Source: Bacteroidales bacterium (GTDB lineage: Bacteria; Bacteroidota; Bacteroidia; Bacteroidales; UBA932). Taken from it: a DNA stretch of 49,249 bases. Positions 9,205-19,456 of this stretch are shown piece by piece. The notes below the pieces were generated by a model. The model was not told the DNA's origin. It made no database searches and worked only from the letters and a program-made list of their open reading frames with translations. The stretch's first letter is position 1; each line of letters starts with the position of its first letter. The position numbers and the translations under genes were made by a program. Location of the stretch: assembly GCA_017446775.1 (NCBI GenBank), contig JAFSQE010000004.1, positions 1-49,249 on the forward strand, written 5' to 3'.

Positions 9205-10392
9205 ATGACAGGAACAGACTTTGAAAAACTCGCGCATAAATACAATAGCGAGCTCTATGACAACATTTTACCCTTTTGGCTTGAGAAGTCGCAGGACTTA
9301 TCTTACGGTGGATATTTTACCTGCCTTAACAGAGACGGGAGTGTCTTTGATACCGACAAATTTGTGTGGCTGCAGGGGCGGCAGGTGTGGTTGTTTGCCA
9401 TGCTGTACAATAAGGTAGAGAAGAATCCCGCATGGCTTGAGTGTGCCCGGCAGGGGGCGGAGTTCCTTGATAAATATGGTCACGACGGCAACTACGACTT
9501 CTATTTCTCACTCACCCGCGATGGGCGGCCGATAATTCAGCCATATAACATATTCTCAAACACATTTGCATGCATGGCTTTCGCTCAGATGGCGGTTGCC
9601 ACATCAGACAGCCATTATGCCTATATCGCCCGCAGGACTTTCCAACGCATCCTGCTGCGCAGGGCCAACCCTAAAGGGGAGTGGAACAAAGCAGTTCCGG
9701 GGACCCGTCCCATGAAAGATTTCGCGTTGCCGATGATCATATGCAACATGGCACTGGAGGTAGAGCCGATAATAGAAGACAAGAGAGTGCTGGACAGCAC
9801 CATAGAAGAGGCTCTGCACGAAGTGTTCGATGTCTTCTATCAGCCCGACCTGGGGGTTATGGTAGAGAACCTTGCCCCCGACGGCACCCTGGTAGATTGT
9901 TTCGAAGGGCGCAAGATAAACCCCGGTCACGATCTTGAGGCATTGTGGTTTATGATGAATCTCGGGCTCAGGCTCAACCGGCAGGATGTCATAGATAAAA
10001 GTATGGAGATAGCGCTGCGGGTGATTGATTATGGATGGGACAAGGAGTATGGCGGCATATTCTACTTTATGGACCGCAAGGGATACCCTACACAGGAGCT
10101 GGAGTGGGATCAGAAACTCTGGTGGGTCCATTTTGAGAGCGCCATTACGATGATCAAGGGGTATCAGCTTACAGGCAATCCCAAGGCCCTGGAGTGGTTC
10201 CTCAAACTTGACGATTACCTCTGGAGCAAGTTCAAGGACCCCGAATATCCCGAATGGTTTGGCTATCTGAACCGCCGTGGAGAGGTACTCCTGCCGCTCA
10301 AAGGAGGCAAGTGGAAGGGCTGTTTCCACGTTCCGCGCGGTTTATACCAGATTGGCAATATACTTTCTCAAATAGCAAACACTTCAAAATAA
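9205..10392 (+). CDS. AGE-family N-acylglucosamine 2-epimerase
   Basis: 395 aa, the usual length for the AGE (alpha6/alpha6-barrel) superfamily. The start at 9205 gives MTGTDFEKLAHKY; the earlier Met reads through the promoter region. FVWLQGRQVWLF, NPGHDLEALW (His242) and KGCFHVPR (His375) are present. The last motif is like the renin-binding-protein/GlcNAc 2-epimerase branch rather than cellobiose 2-epimerases, so interconversion of GlcNAc and ManNAc in the cytoplasm is the best guess; another N-acyl sugar or mannose-type substrate remains possible. No signal peptide is seen. It is the first gene of the plus-strand operon, 10 bases before SusC, and its product would act after import. Confidence 0.8.
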   Translation: MTGTDFEKLAHKYNSELYDNILPFWLEKSQDLSYGGYFTCLNRDGSVFDTDKFVWLQGRQVWLFAMLYNKVEKNPAWLECARQGAEFLDKYGHDGNYDFYFSLTRDGRPIIQPYNIFSNTFACMAFAQMAVATSDSHYAYIARRTFQRILLRRANPKGEWNKAVPGTRPMKDFALPMIICNMALEVEPIIEDKRVLDSTIEEALHEVFDVFYQPDLGVMVENLAPDGTLVDCFEGRKINPGHDLEALWFMMNLGLRLNRQDVIDKSMEIALRVIDYGWDKEYGGIFYFMDRKGYPTQELEWDQKLWWVHFESAITMIKGYQLTGNPKALEWFLKLDDYLWSKFKDPEYPEWFGYLNRRGEVLLPLKGGKWKGCFHVPRGLYQIGNILSQIANTSK

Positions 10393-10402
10393 CACAACGC
10401 AG

Positions 10403-13400
10403 ATGAAACAATTATTCCGATTCTTGACGCTTGCCCTGGCCGGAGTTCTCCTTGCCACGGCACCCGTTTTTGCCCAGACGAGGCTCTCGGGCAAAGTTAC
10501 CGATTCGGACGGTCAGCCTCTTGCCGGAGTCACGGTGATGGTAAAAGGTACCTCAAACGGCACTGTGACCGGAGCAGACGGAACATACTCGCTGCGGGTT
10601 TTCGAGGGTGATGTGATAGAGTTCTTCTGTCTTGGACTGGCTACTGAACAACGCTCTTTTACCGGGCAGACTTCCCTTAATGTCAGAATGAAAGAGGATA
10701 CACTCTTCTTGGAAGAGACTGTTGTGGTTGGTTACGGAACTGTGAGGAAGGAGACATTGACGGCCGCTGTCTCTGCCATAAAGGGAGAAGAGCTCCTGAA
10801 GGCCCCTGCGACAAATGTGTCACAGGTACTTGCCGGTAAGTTGCCGGGTATATCTTCTGTCCAGGAGTCGGGTGAGCCCGGTCTGGACCAGGCTTCCTTG
10901 CGTATCCGCGGCTCGGTTTACGGAGTCGCATATGTTGTGGACGGTTTCCCGGTGGATAATATAAACGACATAGATCCGGCCGACATAGAGAGTGTATCTG
11001 TGCTAAAGGATGGTGCGTCTGCTGCCGTATATGGTTTGAAGGCGGCCGGCGGTGTGATAATCATTACCACCAAACGCGGCGCTAAGGGGACTCCGACAAT
11101 TACTTATAACGGATCTGTGGGTGTCTCGATGAACGCCAACTTCCCCAGGTTCATGAACGGACCCCAGTTTGCCTATTATTACAACCTGGCTCAGGAAATG
11201 GACCAGCTGGCAAGCGGGGCGATTGCCTCGGAAGATGAGTACGAGCCCTATTTCACACTGGCCAATGTGGAGGCAATGCTCAATGGGGACCCCACCGACG
11301 GATGGGACAATGTCGATTACATCAAGAAGGTGTTTGGCACGGGCCGCACATCCAAGCACAACGTCACGGTGCAGGGGGGTAACGACAACACCAAATACTT
11401 TATCTCTGCCGGGTATCTGGGGCAGAAAGGTAATGTAGAGGGCTACAACTATTACAGGTATAATGTGCGCACCAACATAGAGAGCCGCCTTGCAAAGCAT
11501 CTGGTTTTCAATGCAGGACTCAGCGGTGTGGTATCGCGCCGCGAGACTCCGCGGTTTCTTTCCGGCGGCTCCGACGGTTCAGAGTCCGGGGCGACATCGG
11601 AGGTGGGCTGGTTCTCAGTAGCGCATCAGGTAATCGGTATCCATCCGTACCTTCCCGAGACCTATAACGGTTATTATACCGGCTCGATAGCTACAAACCA
11701 GGCCTATCCCTACAGCCCTCTGGCGGCGCTCTATCAGTCTGGTTCCAAAAAGACCAACGGCTTTACCGGTACCCTTAACACGGGCCTGACCTGGGAGATT
11801 CCGTGGGTGAAGGGCCTTCAGGCAAAGGTGAGCGGTTCGTATGACTATCACAACTCTTACAACAAGAATCTCGATACCCCCTATTATGTGATTGTCCGCC
11901 GCAAGAATGCCGACGGTACATGGGGCTGGACCACCCCTATGATTGATGTCAACGGTACCGCCAACGGCATCAAACTGGGCGAGGGAACGGTGTATTCCCA
12001 GACGATGACTGCCCAGGCGAGCCTGTCGTATGTCAACTCTTTCGGCCCGCACAACATAGAGGCGCTGGCGCTTGCCGAAATCCGCGACTGGCAGACCAAC
12101 AATCTCAGCGCGTATGTGCGCAACCTGCCGTTTGCGCTTCTTCCGGAATTGAAAAACGGAACCCCCACTGCAAATCCCGTGAGTGGTTCCAGCAATGCTT
12201 CCCGCAGCGCAGGTTATGTGGGGCGCGTGCGTTACAATTACGACGAAAGATACCTGGCAGAATTTACCGGACGTTACGACGGCTCTTACAAGTTCGCCGG
12301 GATGACCCGCACCCGCTGGGGCTTCTTCCCCTCCGCATCTGTTGGCTGGAACATATCAAATGAGGATTTCATGCAGGGCTTTGCCGCTCTCGACAACCTC
12401 AAGGTGCGTGTCTCTGCCGGTTTGCTCGGTAACGACGGCGTCAGCCCCTATATGTTCCTTAGCAAATATGCCGCTGGAGGCAAAGTCGTGTATACAGGCG
12501 GTTCCGGGGTTCCCTCTTATTACACCTCCGGCATTCCCAACAAGGACCTGACCTGGGAGAAGACCCTGTCGTACAACGCCGGTTTTGACTTCTCCCTGTG
12601 GAACGGACTTCTGGGCGGAGAAATAGATGCATTTTACAATTATACATTCGACATCCTCTCTTACAATGGCGGCGGGCATCCCGATTCCATGGGTGGTTAC
12701 TTCCCCACCTATGTAAATGGCAATGCAATCGACAGCAAGGGTATAGACGTACTCATTACACACCGCAACCATTTTGACCTTACAGGCAAGCCCTTCTTCT
12801 ATGAACTGGCCGGGACGGTGACCTATTCCAAGACCCGCTGGCTCAAGTATAACGACAATCCCAATATCGCAGAGTGGCAGAAAGTAACAGGCACTACCTA
12901 CGGTGCAATAGACGGATGGCTGGCAGAGGGACTCTATCGTACAGAAGAGGAGATTGACAACTCGGCATGGTACGGTAACTCACGCCCCAACATCGGCGAT
13001 ATCAAATACGTTGACCTTAATGGCGACGGCGTGATAGACTGGTCGGGCGACCGTGGAATATTCGGCAAAAGCAACAGGCCGGAACTCACTTTCGGGTTGA
13101 ATGTGAATGCCACGTGGAACGGATTTGACCTGAACCTCCAGTTCACAGGAGGAGCCCTGTTCCAGGTATCGATGCTGGGTAATTACTACAACGGGAATGA
13201 CGACAATACAGTGTGGACCCGCACCTTCAAGGAGGGTGGCAATTCGCCGCTTTTCCTGGTAGAGAATGCATACAGCCTTGACAATCCAGACGGAATCTTC
13301 CCCAGACTGACCCTTGGCAATACCGGACACGGCGGCCATAACGGTCTCAACTCCAGCTTCTGGTGGAGAGATGGAACCTATGTCCGCCTCAAAACGGCCC

Positions 13401-13594
13401 GGATGGGGTACACCATTCCCCAGTCGTTTACCCGCAAGTTCAGCGTAGAGGCCCTGCGAATCTTTGTAGAGGGGAATAACATATTCACCATCGACGGCCT
13501 CCCCGAAGGAATAGACCCCGAGTCACCGGGTGTGAACAACGGCTACTATCCTCAACAGAGAAACCTGATGGGCGGTATTACAATAACCTTATAA
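10403..13594 (+). CDS. SusC/RagA-family TonB-linked outer-membrane transporter
   Basis: 1063 aa. Signal peptide ending at VFAQ; a carboxypeptidase-D regulatory-like domain (RLSGKVTDSDGQPLAGVTV, residues about 27-105); the SusC linker ETVVVGYGTVRKETLTAAV; a TonB plug domain (VSQVLAGKLPGIS, ASLRIRG, VVDGFPVDNIND); and a long beta-barrel. It forms the outer-membrane gate for an oligosaccharide or glycoconjugate, with SusD as its lid. There is no N-terminal STN extension, so control through an anti-sigma factor is not indicated, in line with ROK control. The usual SusD partner is 13 bases downstream. The sequence alone does not reveal the substrate. Confidence 0.95.
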   Translation: MKQLFRFLTLALAGVLLATAPVFAQTRLSGKVTDSDGQPLAGVTVMVKGTSNGTVTGADGTYSLRVFEGDVIEFFCLGLATEQRSFTGQTSLNVRMKEDTLFLEETVVVGYGTVRKETLTAAVSAIKGEELLKAPATNVSQVLAGKLPGISSVQESGEPGLDQASLRIRGSVYGVAYVVDGFPVDNINDIDPADIESVSVLKDGASAAVYGLKAAGGVIIITTKRGAKGTPTITYNGSVGVSMNANFPRFMNGPQFAYYYNLAQEMDQLASGAIASEDEYEPYFTLANVEAMLNGDPTDGWDNVDYIKKVFGTGRTSKHNVTVQGGNDNTKYFISAGYLGQKGNVEGYNYYRYNVRTNIESRLAKHLVFNAGLSGVVSRRETPRFLSGGSDGSESGATSEVGWFSVAHQVIGIHPYLPETYNGYYTGSIATNQAYPYSPLAALYQSGSKKTNGFTGTLNTGLTWEIPWVKGLQAKVSGSYDYHNSYNKNLDTPYYVIVRRKNADGTWGWTTPMIDVNGTANGIKLGEGTVYSQTMTAQASLSYVNSFGPHNIEALALAEIRDWQTNNLSAYVRNLPFALLPELKNGTPTANPVSGSSNASRSAGYVGRVRYNYDERYLAEFTGRYDGSYKFAGMTRTRWGFFPSASVGWNISNEDFMQGFAALDNLKVRVSAGLLGNDGVSPYMFLSKYAAGGKVVYTGGSGVPSYYTSGIPNKDLTWEKTLSYNAGFDFSLWNGLLGGEIDAFYNYTFDILSYNGGGHPDSMGGYFPTYVNGNAIDSKGIDVLITHRNHFDLTGKPFFYELAGTVTYSKTRWLKYNDNPNIAEWQKVTGTTYGAIDGWLAEGLYRTEEEIDNSAWYGNSRPNIGDIKYVDLNGDGVIDWSGDRGIFGKSNRPELTFGLNVNATWNGFDLNLQFTGGALFQVSMLGNYYNGNDDNTVWTRTFKEGGNSPLFLVENAYSLDNPDGIFPRLTLGNTGHGGHNGLNSSFWWRDGTYVRLKTARMGYTIPQSFTRKFSVEALRIFVEGNNIFTIDGLPEGIDPESPGVNNGYYPQQRNLMGGITITL

Positions 13595-13607
13595 ACCGGA
13601 ATGCCTT

Positions 13608-15254
13608 ATGAAAAAGATTATCATTATCCTTTCTCTCTGCTGCGTTCTGGCAGCATGCAACGATTATCTGGATATGACTCCCCGCGACAGCATCTCCGAC
13701 AAGGTGATGTGGGCCACCACAGAGAGTGCAGAATATGCTGTTAACAGCATCTACTCATACGCTTATGACATATTTGCCAGCTGGCCCAGCCAGGTGGGTA
13801 TGACAGAGGCTTTCACCGACGAACTCAAGTACGGCTCCTATGTAAATTTCGCCTATTGTTATATTCCCAGCCGGGTAGCTTACGGCGGTGCGGACCTCAC
13901 AGCCAACTTCGTATCGGTATATCTGGGGTGCTGGTCGTCGCTTTACAGCGCAATAAGACGTACAAATGAGGCTATCAGCAATCTCAAGTCACTTGGCGGC
14001 GGGCTTGACCAGACCAGCCAGGTCCGTCTTCAGGCAGAGCTGCGGCTGATGCGCGGCTGGCTCTATTTCGAGCTGATGAAGCGCTACAAGGAGGTTATCA
14101 TATACGACGAAGATCTCTCGAAAATCAGCATAGACAAAGCCCTCTCTACAGAAGAGGAGGGGTGGGATTTTGTGTTGCAGGACCTTCAGTATGCTGCCGA
14201 TAACCTGCCGGAGAAGGCGATGGCGAAGGGCCGTTTGGATAAAGGTGCTGCCTACGCGCTGATTTCCCGCTCTATGCTTTATGCAGAGCGCTGGGGCGAG
14301 GTTATAACGGCTGTCGATGCTCTCGAAGAACTTGGCTATGGCCTGCTTGACGACTATGCGAGCGTGTTTACCGTATCGGGCAACAAGGAGTCCATACTGC
14401 AGTATAATTTCTCTTACAGCGATGCCGTCTATCACGAATTTGATTTCTACTACACCCCGGGAGGAGACTACAAGCTGGTGGACCAGCAGGGTGGTGGCTA
14501 CGGCACTCCCACGCAGGAGATGGTCGAGAGTTACGAACTTGCGACCGGCGGATTCCCCGACTGGAGCCCCTGGCATGGCGCTACTACGGCAGAACCGCCT
14601 TATGCACAGCTGGAACCGCGCTTCCAGGCCACTATATTATATAACGGAGCCTCCTGGAAAGGGCGGACAATTGAGCCGTATGTGGGAGGAACAGACGGTT
14701 GGTGCCAATGGAACAAGGAGCCACAGCCGCAGGGCCGCACAACAACCGGTTATTATCTCCGTAAGTGGGTGGACGAGGGGCACAATTTGCTTGAACGCAC
14801 ACAGAGTACCCAGCACTTTGTGCTGCTGCGCTACGGCGAGGCTTTGCTGAATAAGGCAGAGGCTTGCTATCACAGAAACGATCCCGCCGGCGCAAATGCC
14901 GCCATAAGGGCCATCCGGTCGAGAGTCGGGCTCCCTTACACCGACAGAAGCGGTGTCGCCCTCTGGCAGGCCATCAGGCAGGAGCGTCGTATAGAACTTG
15001 CTTTTGAAGGTCTCTGGTACTGGGACTTGCGCCGCTGGGAAGAGGCGGCGGAGGTGTATCCTACCGGACTCAATTCCTATCAGGTACATGGCCTAAAGAT
15101 AGAGCCCACTGCGGTCGACGGCGAGTTCCTCTATACGTATGTGTCTGTGGATGACAATGACCGCAACTTCCCCGCTAAAATGTATCGCTTCCCCATGCCG
15201 GAAAGCGAAATGAGTTCTAATTCCCTTGTTGAACAATATCCAGAATGGAGGTAA
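13608..15254 (+). CDS. SusD/RagB-family nutrient-binding lipoprotein
   Basis: 548 aa. Lipobox LAAC gives Cys17 and the mature start NDYLDMTPRD is typical of SusD. TPR-like helices include RLDKGAAYALISRSMLY. The conserved C-terminal region has GEALLNKAEACY, GANAAIRAIRSRVGLP and RQERRIELAFEGLWYWDLRRW. SusD proteins cap SusC at the cell surface and bind the incoming glycan. The gene lies directly between SusC and the DUF5018-like lipoprotein, the standard order for SusC, SusD and an accessory surface glycan-binding protein. It stops two bases before the next start. Confidence 0.95.
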   Translation: MKKIIIILSLCCVLAACNDYLDMTPRDSISDKVMWATTESAEYAVNSIYSYAYDIFASWPSQVGMTEAFTDELKYGSYVNFAYCYIPSRVAYGGADLTANFVSVYLGCWSSLYSAIRRTNEAISNLKSLGGGLDQTSQVRLQAELRLMRGWLYFELMKRYKEVIIYDEDLSKISIDKALSTEEEGWDFVLQDLQYAADNLPEKAMAKGRLDKGAAYALISRSMLYAERWGEVITAVDALEELGYGLLDDYASVFTVSGNKESILQYNFSYSDAVYHEFDFYYTPGGDYKLVDQQGGGYGTPTQEMVESYELATGGFPDWSPWHGATTAEPPYAQLEPRFQATILYNGASWKGRTIEPYVGGTDGWCQWNKEPQPQGRTTTGYYLRKWVDEGHNLLERTQSTQHFVLLRYGEALLNKAEACYHRNDPAGANAAIRAIRSRVGLPYTDRSGVALWQAIRQERRIELAFEGLWYWDLRRWEEAAEVYPTGLNSYQVHGLKIEPTAVDGEFLYTYVSVDDNDRNFPAKMYRFPMPESEMSSNSLVEQYPEWR

Positions 15255-15256
15255 TT

Positions 15257-16999
15257 ATGAAAAGGATACTATACACTCTGATATTTGCAGCCCTGCTGAT
15301 AACAAGCTGTCATAAGCCGGAATATGTCTTACCTACGGCAGAGAGGCAGGGGATATCGTCTCTGGTGGCCTATTTCACATTTGGCCCGTTCGTAGATCAG
15401 GAGATGGGGCGTCTGGAGATTTCCGATCCTGACATGGACCGCTACGTGATACCCATCCCCTGGTATTTTCCGGAATCATCCGACGATATCACAACTCCCT
15501 ACATGACAAAGGTGAGGGTAAGAGCGTCGCTGCAGCCCAACTGCATCATCGATCCGCCTTTGACGATCCTGGACCTTACAGAGGAGAATACCTTCACCTA
15601 TACCGATGCTACCGGCACCAAACGTAATATAATCATAACTGGGGAGCGGGTAAAATCATCCAAGTGCGAGCTTATCAGTTTCGCACTGAAGCACCCGATG
15701 GTAAATGGCATCATAGACAAGGCAAAGGGAACTGTCTCCCTGATAACTGCAAACGACCTTTCTGTGGCGCAGGCCACTGCAACCATATCGGCTCACGCTA
15801 CAATATCCCCGGATCCGTCAGAGGCGCACAACTATAACGAGGGGTTCACTTTCACCGTGACGGCCGACGACGGCGTTACAAAGATGGAATATTTCGTGGT
15901 GAAAAACGTACCCGAGAAGATAGATTACGGTGTGAGCGCCTCCAGCGCAGAGAAACTCTTCAACATGGATCCCGCCACGGGACTCGGGCTGCCCGGCTAC
16001 AAGACAGCGGCCAATGTCTCGATGGGCGTGCTGGACAGCTGGCTTATCGTGAACATCGGCGACGGAAGCACACCCCGCTATTACAACAAGATTGTTGCTA
16101 CCTACATGGGCACTATCAACATTGGCAGTGCGGAGCCGACAGGCTCCATCGCATCCGATGAAAAGGATCACCTGCTTATCTGCAATCTTGCGCAGAAAGA
16201 CGACACATTCAACATCTGGTGGACTCCTTCTGTTACAACAGCGCCCGAATTGCTGCTCTCTTTCGTAAACGAGATGGGCCTGCCTTTGGGGCAGGAGATG
16301 AAGGTTATCGGCAACATCAAGGAAGAGGCCGTGATTACAGTAACATATCCCGGTATTGCGGGAGTTACAACCAGCGGCTTCTTCAGGGCAATCCATATCG
16401 TAGACGGGGAGGTCGTGTCTAATGAGATAATTGACCTCTATGCAGCCAATGGTTTTCACTGGGGTCCGGGACCCTCCCGGTCTACCTGTGTGGTGTCCGG
16501 TTCCCCCATGATGGATAAGGGGTGGTACAGTTGTGCATATTCAGAAAATGTTCTCTACTGGTTCAAGTCCGACCTAAGCATAGGCAGCGCTTCTCCCGGA
16601 GAAGGTGACGGGTCTGTAGATGATGCTCCTGCCGGCGGGGCTTTTGTGAACGGCAATGTGGATCCGAATAACCTGGATACCAAATGCTTCAATAATGCCC
16701 GCTACCTGGCGCTGTTTGTATCTACCCACTTCCCGCAGTGGTGGCCCGGTCCGCAACTCTATGTATATGACATTACAGGCAGCAGCATAAGCGGCAGGAT
16801 CTTCAACAGTCCGCAGCTGGTATTCTCTGTGCCGTTTATGTTCGATATGGAGTATCAGAGCAGCTCAGCCGACGGGAACGGGGCTTGCGGAGACTGCATA
16901 CTGGCACCTTCGGCCGACGGATATATGCTGTACATCTATTATTACGACCATTACTGCCAGATGATTGGCGGTTATAGCATGGATTGCATAAAACGATGA
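15257..16999 (+). CDS. DUF5018-like surface lipoprotein, putative glycan-binding protein
   Basis: 580 aa from the ATG at 15257 (MKRILYTLIFAALL); two earlier codons are part of the frame but would overlap susD. Lipobox ITSC gives Cys18. The first half holds Ig-like repeats (ending near EYFVVKNVP), similar to DUF5018 proteins. The second half has repeated beta-strand units such as DHLLICNLAQ and FNIWWTPS that resemble propeller blades and are similar in style to the C-terminal half of the BACON protein at 19457. Third place after SusCD suggests a surface glycan-binding protein. No enzymatic motif was seen. The stop overlaps the start of the next gene (ATGA). Confidence 0.6.
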   Translation: MKRILYTLIFAALLITSCHKPEYVLPTAERQGISSLVAYFTFGPFVDQEMGRLEISDPDMDRYVIPIPWYFPESSDDITTPYMTKVRVRASLQPNCIIDPPLTILDLTEENTFTYTDATGTKRNIIITGERVKSSKCELISFALKHPMVNGIIDKAKGTVSLITANDLSVAQATATISAHATISPDPSEAHNYNEGFTFTVTADDGVTKMEYFVVKNVPEKIDYGVSASSAEKLFNMDPATGLGLPGYKTAANVSMGVLDSWLIVNIGDGSTPRYYNKIVATYMGTINIGSAEPTGSIASDEKDHLLICNLAQKDDTFNIWWTPSVTTAPELLLSFVNEMGLPLGQEMKVIGNIKEEAVITVTYPGIAGVTTSGFFRAIHIVDGEVVSNEIIDLYAANGFHWGPGPSRSTCVVSGSPMMDKGWYSCAYSENVLYWFKSDLSIGSASPGEGDGSVDDAPAGGAFVNGNVDPNNLDTKCFNNARYLALFVSTHFPQWWPGPQLYVYDITGSSISGRIFNSPQLVFSVPFMFDMEYQSSSADGNGACGDCILAPSADGYMLYIYYYDHYCQMIGGYSMDCIKR

Positions 17000-18039
17000 A
17001 AAGGTTTGTTATCATAGCGTTGGCTTATCTTGCGGCATCGTGTTCCGGTGCGGCGAGCAGCGATTATCCCCAATGGCGGTGGGTCGACAAGGATGTGCCT
17101 GCCGACGAGTTCGTGGAGCCTAACCCCGACATCGTTGAAAAGGGTTGGATCAACGTCACTGACAGTTATGCCGCCATGCCCGACGGGCTGTCTGTCTACC
17201 GTAGCCCGGAGCAGATGCAATCTGTAAGCGCGATAGCATATATCGCGGTGGCAGACTTGTCCAGGATTCAATGGGATGTCCGCAGCATAGATGACCCCAA
17301 GCTGCAGGGTACCAGGGATGAATTGCGTACCCCTTCCCGGTTCTACGGTGAGTCGCCAGCACCTGTGATTGTAAACGGAGGCTTCTTCTATGCAGAGGGT
17401 GGCAAGCGCTACAGCGCCAGCGTCGCTGTGAGCGGTGGCCGCACATACGGAGTCAATATTAATTATGCCTCCAGGGACTGGGTTACCATGTATTACCCCA
17501 CCCGCGGAGTCTTCTACGAGAAAGATGGCACCCTTGCGGCTGGATGGACATATTATGTAAACGAAAGCCACCACTACCTGTACGATACCCCGGCTGCGAA
17601 TAGCTGGGATACAGCGCCACTGGCCAGGCCCGACGAAACCTTCCCGTCTGCAGCATCGCCCTTTACTGCGCAGACAGCAATCGGCGGGGGGCCGGTACTG
17701 ATCAAAGGGGGCGAAATACGTAATACATACCCTGAAGAGCTCTTCGACGGTCCCGGCGGTATCCTCTGCGATGCCCGGCATCCCCGTACCGCCATTGGCG
17801 TTACGGCCGACAGACGTCTGATACTTTTTGTATGCGAGGGGAGAAATATGACAGACGGCGTTGCCGGTTTCACGACCGGGGAGGTAGCTGCAATCTTGAA
17901 GCATCTGGGCTGTACGGAGGCACTCAATCTCGACGGCGGCGGCTCCAGTTGCATGATAATCAACAACCAGGAGACCATCAAACCCTCCGACGGGGGGCAG
18001 CGGGCAGTCGCTTCTGTGGTTGTGTTAAAGTCAAGATAA
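16996..18039 (+). CDS. Phosphodiester glycosidase (NAGPA / DUF2233 domain) lipoprotein
   Basis: 347 aa. The ATG at 16996 overlaps the previous stop; an upstream TTG would add four residues. Lipobox LAASC gives Cys16 with no acidic residues close by, so a periplasmic location is more likely. VIVNGGFFYAEGGK, TAIGGGPVLIKGG, RTAIGVTADRRL and NLDGGGSS (Asn311-Ser318) are hallmark blocks of the NAGPA family. The human member removes GlcNAc from GlcNAc-1-phospho-mannose (the lysosomal uncovering enzyme), and a Bacteroides member has been structurally characterised. Here it could cleave a GlcNAc-alpha-1-phosphodiester or a related sugar phosphodiester. This is one of the clearest clues to the locus's substrate. 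Confidence 0.85.
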   Translation: MKRFVIIALAYLAASCSGAASSDYPQWRWVDKDVPADEFVEPNPDIVEKGWINVTDSYAAMPDGLSVYRSPEQMQSVSAIAYIAVADLSRIQWDVRSIDDPKLQGTRDELRTPSRFYGESPAPVIVNGGFFYAEGGKRYSASVAVSGGRTYGVNINYASRDWVTMYYPTRGVFYEKDGTLAAGWTYYVNESHHYLYDTPAANSWDTAPLARPDETFPSAASPFTAQTAIGGGPVLIKGGEIRNTYPEELFDGPGGILCDARHPRTAIGVTADRRLILFVCEGRNMTDGVAGFTTGEVAAILKHLGCTEALNLDGGGSSCMIINNQETIKPSDGGQRAVASVVVLKSR

Positions 18040-18040
18040 G

Positions 18041-19432
18041 ATGAAAAAGTTTTTCATAATAATGATGTTAGGCCTGATGGTCCTGTCGCCAGCCTGCGAG
18101 AAGGAGGATGGCTCTTTCAAGTGGCGCGACGAGTGGAACAAGGGCGGGAACGTGGACCCGGGCACAGATCCGGTTCCGTTCGACCCCGACATCAAGGGCG
18201 GCCCAAGGTACGTGTGGATAGATGCGGCGGCCAACTTCCAGTATTATGCAAACGATGCAGAGTACATCACCGCCGATTGCGACCGTATAGCCAAAATGGG
18301 ATTCACCGACATCATTGTGGATGTCAGGCCCACCAGCGGCGATGTCCTTTTCAATTCGTCGGTGGCGCCCCCGTGCAGGAAAACGGCGGCATGGGTCAAC
18401 GGACGCTACCGTTGGGTCGAGCGGACAGCCACATTTGATTATCTGGAGACCTTCATCGCCGCAGGCCACAAGGCTGGCCTGCGGGTCAACGCTGCCATCA
18501 ACACGATGGTCGGAGGATATCGTACATCATTGGGAGATATCGGTATGTTGTTCGACAAACCGTCGCTTCGCTCCTGGTGTTCTGTGGACAATTATCCGGA
18601 AGGACTGACCAATGTGATGGACAATCCCGATACCGGTCCCAGATTCCTGGACCCGGCAAACGAGGCTGTGCAGGAGTTCCTGCTTACGCTGCTGTCAGAA
18701 CTTGCGGCATACCCCGGACTGGATGGCATAGTGCTGGACCGTTGCCGATACGACGACACTTGTCTGGATGCGGGTTATACCGATGCGGCAAAGGAGGCTT
18801 TTACCAAATATCTCGGTGCCGAACCATCGTCCTGGCCCACAATTCCGCAGGGGATGACCTTCCTTGACAAACCCAGCACCTTGCAGCGCAACTGGCTCAC
18901 CTTCCGGTGCAAGACTATCCACGACTTTGTGGCAAAGGCGGCGGACAAGGTGCATAAGGTATCTCCCAACATAAAGTTCGGGATATACGTCGGCGCGTGG
19001 TTTTCTGAATATTACCGCAGCGGGGTCAACTGGACCAGCCCCGATTATCAGCTGGCAAAGAATGAGTCCTCGTACAAATGGGCGAATACCGCCTATCAGA
19101 AGACCGGTTTTGCCGATTTGCTGGACTTTATCCTGCTGGGTGCATACGCCGGGTCGGACTATGTCCACGGCAGTACGGAGTGGACGATGGAGGGTTTTGC
19201 CAAACTTGGCAGAAAGCGGCTCAACGGCGCAGTCCCCTTTGCCGCAGGCCCCGATATCGGGAACGGATCCGGGTTCACGAACGGACATAAAGAGGCTGTC
19301 ATTCCCGACATAGTAAACACGATGATGTCCTCTGCCGACGGCTTGTTTATATTCGATTTATGCCATATCAGGATGTACAACTACTGGGATGCCTTCGAGA
19401 ATGCAACAGAAAGCTATCTAAATACACTATAA
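18041..19432 (+). CDS. GHL10-like family 10 glycosyl-hydrolase-like lipoprotein, copy A
   Basis: 463 aa. Lipobox SPAC gives Cys19 followed by EKEDG, an acidic context that in Bacteroidota favours export to the cell surface. The body resembles GHL10 (DUF187) TIM barrels: YVWIDAAANFQYY, FTDIIVDVRPTSGDVLF, FLDPANEAVQEFL and DGIVLDRCRYDD with Asp233 at the end of a predicted barrel strand, a candidate catalytic residue. The family is thought to act on glycans, but its substrates are mostly unknown. A paralogue lies at 21516-22802, sharing long blocks such as WLTFRCKTIHDFVA. The start is two bases after the NAGPA gene. Confidence 0.75.
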   Translation: MKKFFIIMMLGLMVLSPACEKEDGSFKWRDEWNKGGNVDPGTDPVPFDPDIKGGPRYVWIDAAANFQYYANDAEYITADCDRIAKMGFTDIIVDVRPTSGDVLFNSSVAPPCRKTAAWVNGRYRWVERTATFDYLETFIAAGHKAGLRVNAAINTMVGGYRTSLGDIGMLFDKPSLRSWCSVDNYPEGLTNVMDNPDTGPRFLDPANEAVQEFLLTLLSELAAYPGLDGIVLDRCRYDDTCLDAGYTDAAKEAFTKYLGAEPSSWPTIPQGMTFLDKPSTLQRNWLTFRCKTIHDFVAKAADKVHKVSPNIKFGIYVGAWFSEYYRSGVNWTSPDYQLAKNESSYKWANTAYQKTGFADLLDFILLGAYAGSDYVHGSTEWTMEGFAKLGRKRLNGAVPFAAGPDIGNGSGFTNGHKEAVIPDIVNTMMSSADGLFIFDLCHIRMYNYWDAFENATESYLNTL

Positions 19433-19456
19433 TATCAATCAATAAATCAATCAGTT